A DNA stretch of 64,000 nt. It comes from Sphingomonas sp. ATCC 31555 (GTDB lineage Bacteria; Pseudomonadota; Alphaproteobacteria; Sphingomonadales; Sphingomonadaceae). Position 1 is the first letter of the stretch; every line of letters starts with the position of its first letter. Positions 54,393-62,073 of the stretch are shown one piece after another. Both the position numbers and the translations under genes were made by a program. The notes beneath the pieces were generated by a model. It did not search any database. It worked only from the letters and a program-made list of their open reading frames with translations, and had not been told where the DNA came from. The stretch spans positions 1 through 64,000 of the forward strand of contig NZ_ALBQ01000003.1 in the NCBI RefSeq assembly GCF_000282895.1, in the 5' to 3' direction.

Positions 54393-55316
54393 ATGCCCCA
54401 GGCTTCCAACGCTATGGCGCTGACCCACGCGCACAATTTCCTCGGCGCGGCGCATGAGGCGAATGCGCGCCGCACGCTGTGGGTGGTCGCCCTCACCGCC
54501 GTGATGATGGTGGGCGAGATCGCGGCAGGCTATATTACCGGCTCGATGGCGCTGCTCGCCGACGGGTTTCATATGGCGACCCATGCCGGCGCGCTGGCGA
54601 TCGCGGCGGCGGCCTATGCCTATGCAAGGCAACATGCCGCCAGCCGGCGATTCAGCTTCGGGACGGGCAAGGTTGGCGACCTCGCCGGTTTCGCCTCGGC
54701 GCTGGTTCTGGGCTTGGTCGCGGCCGCGATCGGCGCCGAATCGGTCTGGCGATTGTTCGAACCCACCGACGTCGATTTCGGCGCCGCCACCTGGATTGCA
54801 GCGCTCGGCCTCGTGGTGAACCTCGTCAGCGCGATTCTGCTGAGCGGAGGGCATCACCATCACCACCATGATCACGGGGCGCACCATGGCCATGGGGCGC
54901 ACGGGCACCACCACGACAATAATCTGCGTTCGGCTTATATGCATGTCATGGCTGACGCGCTGACCTCCGTCCTCGCGATCGCGGCCCTGCTGGCGGGGCG
55001 CTATCTTGGCTGGTTGTGGATGGATGCGGCGATGGGGATCGTCGGTGCGGTGGTGATTGCGCGGTGGTCGTGGAGCCTGATGCGCGATACGGCTGCGGTC
55101 CTGCTGGACGCCACAGACGATTCTGTTGCGCAGGAAGTGCGCGCTTTGGTGGAAACTGCCGGCGATGCACGGATCACCGATCTCCACGTCTGGCGGGTGG
55201 GGCCGGAGGCGCGCGCCGCGATCGTGAGCGTCACCGGGGTTCGCGATGGCGAACTGATCCGAGAGCGTCTCAACGCCGTTCACGAACTTGCGCATCTCAC
55301 GATCGAGACGCGGTAA
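54393..55316 (+). CDS. dmeF: CDF-family Co/Ni efflux transporter DmeF
   Basis: 307 residues, six membrane segments. The CDF metal-binding motifs are seen (ADGFHMATHAGALAIAAAAY with HxxxD-like residues, and YMHVMADALTSVLAIAALL with HxxxD). The His-rich loop near residues 150-178 with many HH and HG runs is characteristic of DmeF. The N-terminal AHNFLGAAHEANARRT is also typical. It has AGGAT as ribosome binding site. Its 3' end overlaps the convergent PepSY gene by 20 bp. Confidence 0.9.
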   Translation: MPQASNAMALTHAHNFLGAAHEANARRTLWVVALTAVMMVGEIAAGYITGSMALLADGFHMATHAGALAIAAAAYAYARQHAASRRFSFGTGKVGDLAGFASALVLGLVAAAIGAESVWRLFEPTDVDFGAATWIAALGLVVNLVSAILLSGGHHHHHHDHGAHHGHGAHGHHHDNNLRSAYMHVMADALTSVLAIAALLAGRYLGWLWMDAAMGIVGAVVIARWSWSLMRDTAAVLLDATDDSVAQEVRALVETAGDARITDLHVWRVGPEARAAIVSVTGVRDGELIRERLNAVHELAHLTIETR

Positions 55317-56763
55317 TCCCGCCCGCGCGGCGCAGTCGCTGCCAGCCGAGCACCACGCCGGTGATGCTGAACAGGAAGCCCGCCGTCAGGGGCAGCAGCA
55401 AGAGTGTACGGCGCAGCACCGGGCGCGTCGTCAGGCCGGGCACATTGCCGGTGTGCAGCGCGTAATAGACCCAGGCATAGGCGGCCCGGCTGCTATCCAT
55501 CACCGTCAGCAGCCGGCCGGTATCGCCGTCCACAACCAGATCGGGCCGGCCCCGCGCATCCAGCCGAACCCGCCAGGCCGAAGCGGGCCAGCCTTCGGCC
55601 AGCGCATCGGTTGCGCTGGGCTCGATCGGGTCGATGCGCCCATGCGCTGCGCCCGGCCAACCGGCGAGCGCCGCGCACTGTACCAGCCCGCGCATTGCTG
55701 CCTCGTCGATGATGTGCCCTGCGCCGTCGACGCGATCGGCGCGGCCATCCCCAGAATAGCGGGTCAGCACTGGCGTGCAGGCAAGCGGCGTGAACCCGAT
55801 CTCCCGGAGATTTGCTCCGGCCAATATCGTGGGATTCACACGCTGCAGGGCATCCGCCAGCGAACAGCCCGCATAATGCCGCGCCTGCGCGTCTGTCGCC
55901 GTGCCGCGCGAAAACAGACGGCCATGGTCCATCGACAGCCACCCGCTGAAGATCCAGCCCAGTACGAACACCGCGCTGCCCAGCCCAAGCAGGTGGTGCC
56001 AGCGCAGCCAGCGCCGCCGATAGAAACTGATACGCGGCGGGCGTAGGCGCCGCGCCGCCAGCATCCGCACCACGCCCAGGATCGTGCCCGCGATCGCCAC
56101 CAGCATGCAGACCAGCGACAGCCACCAGACGCTGGAATCCCAGGCGCGCCAGTCCTTCCGCAGCGGCGTCATATAGACCCAGTGGAGCACCGCTCCCGGC
56201 CAGTTCCACGCCCTAGCGCTCCAGGTCGTGCGCTGGAGCAGTTCACCCGAACGCGCGGACAAATAGAGTTGGGTCCCCTCCGCATCGTTCGCATCGAGGC
56301 GGTAGAAGGGGCGGGCCGAATCGAATCGGTTGTGGACCACCCATTGGTCATAGTCGAACGGCCCGGCCACGGTCGCGGCGGGACCGAACACGCGCCGGGC
56401 TTCGGCCAGCGCCTGTGCGGGCGTCAGCGGCGGGAGCGGCGCGCCCGTCTGCGAATCGATGGCGTGCAGGGCTTCGCCCCCGCCGACCAGATAGGCCGGA
56501 CGTCCTGCCCGCTGGACCAGCCGCAGCGTCTCCGCGCCGGGCACTGCCGCCGCGGCGCGGCCCGGTGCGACCGTCACGTCGGCACCCCGCACCGGCGCTT
56601 GCAACGTCATCTGCGCGGCATGGGGCAGCGACGGGAAAGGCTGGAACAGCATCACCGCGCCGCTGGCAAACCAGGCAGCGAAGATCAGGCAGGTGGCCAC
56701 GCCCAGCCAGCGGTGGAACCAGACCAGCGCGCCCAGCACCCGGCGCGCCTTAGAAGCGGGCAA
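55297..56763 (-). CDS. PepSY-domain membrane protein
   Basis: 488 residues, four membrane segments (FHRWLGVATCLIFAAWFASG at the start, a second after residue 200, LGLGSAVFVLGWIFSGWLSM, and a last near 460). This is the PepSY_TM architecture seen beside TonB receptors (PiuB-like), linked to reductive release of metal from ligand. The start is TTG at 56763 with GAGGTG 7 nt upstream, overlapping the TonB receptor stop by 14 bp, so the two are coupled. It is the last gene of the metal operon and is convergent with dmeF. Confidence 0.82.
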   Translation of the reverse strand: MPASKARRVLGALVWFHRWLGVATCLIFAAWFASGAVMLFQPFPSLPHAAQMTLQAPVRGADVTVAPGRAAAAVPGAETLRLVQRAGRPAYLVGGGEALHAIDSQTGAPLPPLTPAQALAEARRVFGPAATVAGPFDYDQWVVHNRFDSARPFYRLDANDAEGTQLYLSARSGELLQRTTWSARAWNWPGAVLHWVYMTPLRKDWRAWDSSVWWLSLVCMLVAIAGTILGVVRMLAARRLRPPRISFYRRRWLRWHHLLGLGSAVFVLGWIFSGWLSMDHGRLFSRGTATDAQARHYAGCSLADALQRVNPTILAGANLREIGFTPLACTPVLTRYSGDGRADRVDGAGHIIDEAAMRGLVQCAALAGWPGAAHGRIDPIEPSATDALAEGWPASAWRVRLDARGRPDLVVDGDTGRLLTVMDSSRAAYAWVYYALHTGNVPGLTTRPVLRRTLLLLPLTAGFLFSITGVVLGWQRLRRAGGITASRS

Positions 56764-58930
56764 GCAGGCTCACCTCGGCACGCCGCGGCTCACCCAGCAT
56801 CACCTGCGCCGGATAATAGATGTCGGCCCATTGCACGAATGTCTTGTTCCACACATTGTTGACCCGCCCGGTCAGCGAAAGCCGCGGGTTCACCGCCCAG
56901 GTGGCGTAGACGACGCCGGTCGCATAGGGGCGCAGCACCAGCGTGTCGGCGGTGTTGCCATAGCGCTGGTCGACATATTTCACGCCCCCGCCCGCCTCCA
57001 GCGGCAGGCCCGCGATCTGCTGGACGCTGGTCCAGACATTGGCCGTCCAGTCCGGCACGTTCGGCGGCCGGTTGCCCGAGGCCGCCACGCCGTAGTTCGG
57101 ATCGGTGAAGCTGCCATAGGCGGCATCGACATAGGTGCCGCTGGCGGTGACGGCCCAATGCGGTGTCAACCGCGCCTCGCCCGACAGTTCGATCCCGCGC
57201 GATCGCTGGCTGCCGATATTGCTGACCGTATCGATCGCCACCTGGGTCAGGATATTGCGCCGTTCGATGTCATAGACCGCCGCTGTCAGCGACGCCCGCC
57301 CGTTCAGCAGCGCCGCCTTCACCCCGGCTTCGACTTGCCGCGAGTTCGATAGCGCGAAATTCTGGCCGGCATTGACCAGGAAGATGTTGGAGCCGACCGG
57401 ATCCTGCCCGGTGCTGAACGACGCATAGGTGGTGATCGCGGGCGTCACATCATAGACGAGGCCGGCGCGCCAGTTGAACGGCTTGTACACGCGGCGGAAG
57501 CTGGAGCCGGCGTTGAAGCTGCCATCCAGATTATAGTTTTCGCGCGTCAGGTACAGCCGCTCGGCCCGCAGGCCGGTGACCAGCTTGAGTTTGGCGGTGA
57601 GATCGAGCGCATCCTCGGCGAACAGCGCGATCTGGTCCCACCGTGTCGGGCTCACCCGCCGATCGAGCGCGCCGAAACTGCCCCGCGCCGGCCGCAGCAG
57701 ATCGACGCTGTCGCCATCCGGGAAGCCCCGGCTGCGCACGAAATCGAGATGGTTATAGTCGAAGCCGACCACCAGCGTGTTCGCCATCCCGGCGAGGCTG
57801 TGGCGGAACGTCGCGCTGCCCTGGTCGCCGACGAGATCCTGGTTGTGAAACACGAAGAACCGGTCGCGATCGACCCGGCCGGTGGCGGCATTATAGGCAT
57901 AGCTTTCCGCGTTGATCCAGGCGCGGTCGGCGTGGAAATAATAGGCGGTGTTGGACAGTGTCACCGCGTCCGAAGGCGACCAGGTGACCGCCAGGCGCGG
58001 CCAGACCTGCCAGCTGTTCGCGCGGCTATCCCCGACATTGTAATTGACGAAGCGGGTGCGGCGATCGACCACGGCGCCGTTCGCCGATGTGAGAATGCCC
58101 GGAATCGGGCCCGTTGCCGCGGCGGCAGGCAATAGCGGCGTGCCGTAATAGGTGGGCAGCCGATCGCGCAGATAATCGACGCTGAGTTCGACCGACAGGT
58201 CGCTGCTGGGCCGATAGAGCAATGCACCCGTCGCGTTGAACGAGTGCGGCCCGGTATCGTCGACATAGCCGTTCGAGCGGTGATAGCTCACATCCACGCG
58301 GCCCGCGAGCGTATCGCTCAGCACCCGGTTGCCGCCCGCGCCCAGGCTGACCGTGTCGAATTCGCCATAGGAAGCGAGCGCCTGGCCGCTATTGCCCTTA
58401 AAATCGGGGTGCTTGCTGACGATATTGACCGCGCCGCCCACTGCGCCCTGGCCATAGAGCACCGACGCCGGCCCCTTCAGCACATCGATGCTGGCGAGGT
58501 TGAAGGTGTTGCCCGGCCGGTTGATCATGTTGGCGGGGCCGAGATACAGGCCGTTGTGCAGAATCGTGATCTGCTCGCCGGTAAAGCCGCGCATCGAGAA
58601 CAGCGTGGGGTTGCCGGGCGACCCGCCGGAGATGATGCCAGGCAGGCTGTCCGTCGCCTCTTCCACCGTGCGAAAGCCGCGCGTCAGCATTTCGTCGGCG
58701 GTGATCCGGTCGAGTGTCGCGGGCGTGTCGCGAATGGAGAGATCAAGCCGGCTGCCGGTCGGCGTCACCGTGTCGAGCTGGCGCAGGCGCCACCCGGTGA
58801 CGGTGATCTCCTGGTCTACGGATGCCGCTTGCCCGGCGGACTGGCCGCTTTGTGCGGCCGCGGGCGCGGCAAAGGCCGCCGCGAACGCAAGAAGAGAGAT
58901 GCGCGGCAGGAGTCGCAGCTTCGATGTCAT
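56750..58930 (-). CDS. TonB-dependent receptor (siderophore/metallophore type)
   Basis: 726 residues. A signal peptide (LLPRISLLAFAAAFAAPAAA then Q) is followed by a plug domain (RDTPATLDRITADEM, SMRGFTGEQITILHNG, VLKGPASVLYGQGAVGGAVN) and a beta-barrel ending in RAEVSLLARF, with C-terminal Phe. The layout is FhuA-like. Its location in the COG0523 operon suggests a metal complex, possibly zinc, nickel or cobalt, as ligand. Start at 58930 with GAGGGG upstream; the frame to 59752 is not used. Confidence 0.9.
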   Translation of the reverse strand: MTSKLRLLPRISLLAFAAAFAAPAAAQSGQSAGQAASVDQEITVTGWRLRQLDTVTPTGSRLDLSIRDTPATLDRITADEMLTRGFRTVEEATDSLPGIISGGSPGNPTLFSMRGFTGEQITILHNGLYLGPANMINRPGNTFNLASIDVLKGPASVLYGQGAVGGAVNIVSKHPDFKGNSGQALASYGEFDTVSLGAGGNRVLSDTLAGRVDVSYHRSNGYVDDTGPHSFNATGALLYRPSSDLSVELSVDYLRDRLPTYYGTPLLPAAAATGPIPGILTSANGAVVDRRTRFVNYNVGDSRANSWQVWPRLAVTWSPSDAVTLSNTAYYFHADRAWINAESYAYNAATGRVDRDRFFVFHNQDLVGDQGSATFRHSLAGMANTLVVGFDYNHLDFVRSRGFPDGDSVDLLRPARGSFGALDRRVSPTRWDQIALFAEDALDLTAKLKLVTGLRAERLYLTRENYNLDGSFNAGSSFRRVYKPFNWRAGLVYDVTPAITTYASFSTGQDPVGSNIFLVNAGQNFALSNSRQVEAGVKAALLNGRASLTAAVYDIERRNILTQVAIDTVSNIGSQRSRGIELSGEARLTPHWAVTASGTYVDAAYGSFTDPNYGVAASGNRPPNVPDWTANVWTSVQQIAGLPLEAGGGVKYVDQRYGNTADTLVLRPYATGVVYATWAVNPRLSLTGRVNNVWNKTFVQWADIYYPAQVMLGEPRRAEVSLLARF

Positions 58931-58977
58931 GTTGGTGTCCCCCCTCACGAATATCGTGAAAAGCAGTGCGCGTAGGA

Positions 58978-59772
58978 TCAGACGCTGGTTCCGGCATGCG
59001 CGCGCCAGCGGCTGGCGACGAGCAACAGGACGATCGCCGCCGCCGATCCGATGCCGATTGCCGTGAAGGCGCCATCGGACAGCGCGACGTCCAGACCAGA
59101 CAGTTCGGCAAGCGCATAGCCGGCGGTGCCGAAGCTGAGCGCCACGACCAGCCAGCCGACCGCGCGGCGATAGCGGCGCACGGTCGCCGTCGGCCGATCG
59201 GTGGCACGCAGCAGGCGCCCGACGATCTGGCTGTCCAGCGTGTCCGCCAGCATCATCCCGATGGTGAACGCGGCGATGATCGCCAGCGCGGCGCTCGTCC
59301 CGCCCTTGGCGGTTGCGGCGGCGCCCCAGGCGGCGGCTTGCGTCGCGGTATCGAACACCAGGCCGAAGATCGCACCGATCGCCACCACCGCAAGCGGATG
59401 GGTGCTGTTGCGCAGCCGCCGCGGCACCAGCCCGCTTCGCCAACCGACCGGCGTATAGTCCGCCCGGACCAGCAGCGCGTGGAGGTTGAGCGACCCGACG
59501 ATCAGCAGCAGCCCGATCACCGCCGCGTCGACCAGCGGGCCGCTCCAGGCGGGCAGCGCAAAGGCGTCCGCCGCCAGCGATACCCCGATGGCGACCACCG
59601 CCACCGACAGGCTGTGCCCCAGCGCGAACAAGGTGCCCACCCACAGCGCCAGGCGCGGCCGAGGCTGCACGGTGCGGAACACGATGTTGTCGATCACCGC
59701 GACATGATCGGGATCGAGCCCATGGCGCAGCCCCAGCACGAACATCAGCCACAGCGCGGAAATCTCGATCAT
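58978..59772 (-). CDS. NiCoT-family metal transporter
   Basis: 264 residues with about seven membrane segments. The signature GLRHGLDPDHVAVIDN near residue 15 is the RHA/G-x-D-x-DH motif of the nickel/cobalt permeases (HoxN/NixA type). A second conserved region is GAIFGLVFDTATQAAAW, and the remaining loops follow the family. Cargo could be Ni, Co or, from the regulatory context, zinc. Start at 59772 overlaps the DUF1289 stop by ATGA. Its stop is about 47 bp before the TonB receptor. Confidence 0.87.
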   Translation of the reverse strand: MIEISALWLMFVLGLRHGLDPDHVAVIDNIVFRTVQPRPRLALWVGTLFALGHSLSVAVVAIGVSLAADAFALPAWSGPLVDAAVIGLLLIVGSLNLHALLVRADYTPVGWRSGLVPRRLRNSTHPLAVVAIGAIFGLVFDTATQAAAWGAAATAKGGTSAALAIIAAFTIGMMLADTLDSQIVGRLLRATDRPTATVRRYRRAVGWLVVALSFGTAGYALAELSGLDVALSDGAFTAIGIGSAAAIVLLLVASRWRAHAGTSV

Positions 59773-59966
59773 GCTTCTTCCTCGAACACGCGGATGCCGC
59801 GGGCGTCGAGCTTGGCGAGCCGCGCTGGCAGTGTCTTGTTGATCGCCAGTAGCCGGGGCCGCGGCGCCTTTTTCCATTCCCGGCACTCCGCCAGCGTCCG
59901 CGCGCAGGCGACGCACCAGCCGGTGCGGCCGTCGAACCGGCACACGCTGATGCAGGGGCTTTTCAC
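59769..59966 (-). CDS. DUF1289 small Cys-rich protein
   Basis: 65 residues from a GTG that overlaps the WD40 stop by GTGA. The motif SPCISVCRFDGRTGWCVACA has the CxxxC ... CxxC arrangement, with another Cys in LAECREW, typical of DUF1289 (possible metal binder). Function unknown. It is tightly sandwiched between the WD40 and the NiCoT genes, so it should be co-translated with them. Confidence 0.85.
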   Translation of the reverse strand: MKSPCISVCRFDGRTGWCVACARTLAECREWKKAPRPRLLAINKTLPARLAKLDARGIRVFEEEA

Positions 59967-60994
59967 GCGCGCGCGTCCATGTTCAAAATGCCGACGCGCC
60001 CGTCCTCGCATCCCCAGCCCAGCCGGGTGCCCGCATCGTTCCACGCCAGCGTGGCGACCGGGGCGCCGGCGGTGTCGAGCAGCAGCGTGTTCTCATCCGC
60101 AAGCCGTGCGAGGGCGACAATGCCATCGTCATAGCCGACCGCCAGCACCTCGTCCTTCGGATGGAATGCAACCTGCGTGACCAGCGCGCCCTTGCGCTCG
60201 GCGCGGAGCAGCGGCGCCTTGCCCATCGGCCCGTCCTTGCCGTCGAACGGCCAAAGGATCGCAGCCGCATCGCCGCTGGTGGCGAGCCATTTGCCCTTGC
60301 GATCCCAGGAGAAGCTGCGGGTCTTGGCGGTATAGCCGCTCATCCGCATGTCGCGCAGATCGGCCAGCCGCCAGCCGTGCAGCCCGGTTTCCTGCAGCGC
60401 AGTGAGCAGAAAGCGGCCCTCTGGGTGCAGCGTGCATGCGAGATGCGACCCCGTCCAGGCGAGCGCCACGCGGCCGCTGTCCGGGTTGGTGCCGTAGAGC
60501 AGCGTCGCGCCATTGTAATGGGCGACGGCCAGCCGCTTGCCCTTCGCATCCAGCGCCAGCCCGCCGATCGTCGAGGCGACAGCGTAGCGATGCGACGGCG
60601 CGTCGGCCCCTCTGGTCCAGGCGATCGCCTCCTTGCCGACACCCGCGACGAGAAGACCGGACGCCGCACTCGCCGCCAGATGCTCCACCCATTTGCGCGG
60701 GAAATGGCCGAGCTGGGTCACCGCCCCATCCGGCGAAACCCGGCACACACGTCCGTCGTCGCCGCCGGTGACGATCGCCGTGCCGTCGGGATGCCGGCAT
60801 GCCGACAGGATCGCGCCGCCATGCACCGGAACCGGCTGCGACTCTTCCCCGTCGGGGATCCAGCAAAGCCGGCCATCGCCCAGCGTCACCGCAGCATTGG
60901 TGCCCAGCCACAAGAGCGCGGTAGGCGCCGCCTCCAGTTCTACATGGCGGCCATGGCGCTGGATGAGCGGACTGTCCGCAGCCGTCGTCGCCAT
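59963..60994 (-). CDS. WD40-repeat protein of the metal operon
   Basis: 343 residues made of repeated beta-blades (SACRHPDGTAIVTGGDDGRV, GLALDAKGKRLAVAHYNGAT, SWDRKGKWLATSGDAAAILW, AFHPKDEVLAVGYDDGIVAL, WNDAGTRLGWGCEDGRVGIL). Each has the spacing of WD40 propellers, about six or seven blades. There is no signal peptide, so it is cytoplasmic. The start at 60994 shares one base with the GTPase stop (TGATG), so translation is coupled. A WD40 protein paired with a COG0523 GTPase suggests a scaffold for metal delivery; that is inference. Confidence 0.85.
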   Translation of the reverse strand: MATTAADSPLIQRHGRHVELEAAPTALLWLGTNAAVTLGDGRLCWIPDGEESQPVPVHGGAILSACRHPDGTAIVTGGDDGRVCRVSPDGAVTQLGHFPRKWVEHLAASAASGLLVAGVGKEAIAWTRGADAPSHRYAVASTIGGLALDAKGKRLAVAHYNGATLLYGTNPDSGRVALAWTGSHLACTLHPEGRFLLTALQETGLHGWRLADLRDMRMSGYTAKTRSFSWDRKGKWLATSGDAAAILWPFDGKDGPMGKAPLLRAERKGALVTQVAFHPKDEVLAVGYDDGIVALARLADENTLLLDTAGAPVATLAWNDAGTRLGWGCEDGRVGILNMDARA

Positions 60995-61968
60995 CAGGCG
61001 GCACGCACCGCGCAAGCCTCGAACCCCTGTTGCAGCGTGGCGGGATCCAGGTTGCGGCCGATGAACACCATGCGGCTGGTGCGTGGCTCCTCCGGCTTCC
61101 AGTCGCGCTGGTGATCGCCGTCGAGCAGCATGTGCACGCCCTGCACGACATAGCGCTGTTCTTCGTCCGGAAAGGCCAGCACACCCTTCAGGCGCAGAAT
61201 ATCCTGCCCCTGGTTCGTAGTCAGCATGCGCAGCCACGGCATGAACAATTCCGGCCGGATCGCCGCTTCCGAGCGCAGCGAGACGGACGTGATCGCATCG
61301 TCATGCTCGTGATCGTCTTCGGAGAGGAAGTTGGGCTCGATCTCCAGGATACGGTCGAGATCGAACGCGCCGCGCTCCAGCACTTCCTCCAGCGGGACGA
61401 CGCAGTTCTGGGTTTCGTGCAGCCTCGCCTGCGCATTGATCGCGCGGATACGCTGGCGCACCCGCTCCAGTTCCTGCGCATCGACCAGGTCGATCTTGTT
61501 GAGCAGGATCACATCGGCAAAGGCAATCTGCTCCTCCGCCTCATGGCTGTCCTCAAGCCGCTGGAGAATGTGGCGGGCATCCACCACCGTGACGATCGCG
61601 TCGAGGCTGGCGCGGGCGCGCACGTCGTCGTCGACGAAGAAGGTCTGGGCAACCGGCGCGGGATCGGCAAGGCCGGTCGTCTCGATCACGATGGCGTCGA
61701 ACGTTCCCTTGCGCTTCATCAGCCCTTCGATGATGCGGATGAGATCGCCGCGCACGGTGCAGCAGATGCAGCCATTGTTCATTTCGAACACTTCCTCATC
61801 GGCATCGACGATCAGGTCGTTGTCGATGCCGATCTCGCCGAACTCGTTGACGATCACGGCGTAGCGGCGGCCGTGATTCTCGCTGAGAATGCGATTGAGC
61901 AGCGTGGTCTTGCCCGCGCCGAGATAGCCGGTGAGCACGGTGACGGGGATGGTAGGTTCGGCAGCCAT
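60994..61968 (-). CDS. COG0523 (CobW-like) G3E GTPase heading the metal operon
   Basis: 324 residues. VTVLTGYLGAGKTTLLNRIL is the P-loop, NNGCICCTVRGDL carries the CxCC metal site, ETTGLADPAP is switch-like and LLNKIDLV is NKxD. The C-terminal CobW_C domain follows (LRLKGVLAFPDEEQRYVVQG). There is a short acidic His-containing segment (EDDHEHDDAI) instead of the long His-rich loop of the other copy at 50850. The start at 61968 (MAAEPTIPV) is preferred over 61995, which lies in the operator. A Zur-like box is 16 bp upstream. Confidence 0.9.
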   Translation of the reverse strand: MAAEPTIPVTVLTGYLGAGKTTLLNRILSENHGRRYAVIVNEFGEIGIDNDLIVDADEEVFEMNNGCICCTVRGDLIRIIEGLMKRKGTFDAIVIETTGLADPAPVAQTFFVDDDVRARASLDAIVTVVDARHILQRLEDSHEAEEQIAFADVILLNKIDLVDAQELERVRQRIRAINAQARLHETQNCVVPLEEVLERGAFDLDRILEIEPNFLSEDDHEHDDAITSVSLRSEAAIRPELFMPWLRMLTTNQGQDILRLKGVLAFPDEEQRYVVQGVHMLLDGDHQRDWKPEEPRTSRMVFIGRNLDPATLQQGFEACAVRAA

Positions 61969-61983
61969 GGCGAGTCTCGCGTG

Positions 61984-61998
61984 ATGATGTATCATATC
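61984..61998 (-). promoter_or_regulatory. Zur-like operator of the metal operon
   Basis: On the minus strand this reads GATATGATACATCAT. It is identical at 13 of 15 positions to GAAATGATACAACAT before the other COG0523 gene. ATGAT and ATCAT form a small inverted repeat around GT. It sits 16 bp before the preferred start codon. Confidence 0.6.
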
Positions 61999-62073
61999 CT
62001 AATCGACGATCATGCTGCGGGAATCAACCACTTCGTGTCGAAGAACTGGGCTGCTGCGTGGATATGCCGCCGG

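Noticed and set aside
56750..59752. 1,000-aa version of the TonB receptor
   Set aside because: The first 270 residues are an antisense-like, Arg/Ala/Gly-rich read of the NiCoT gene; the signal peptide starts at 58930.
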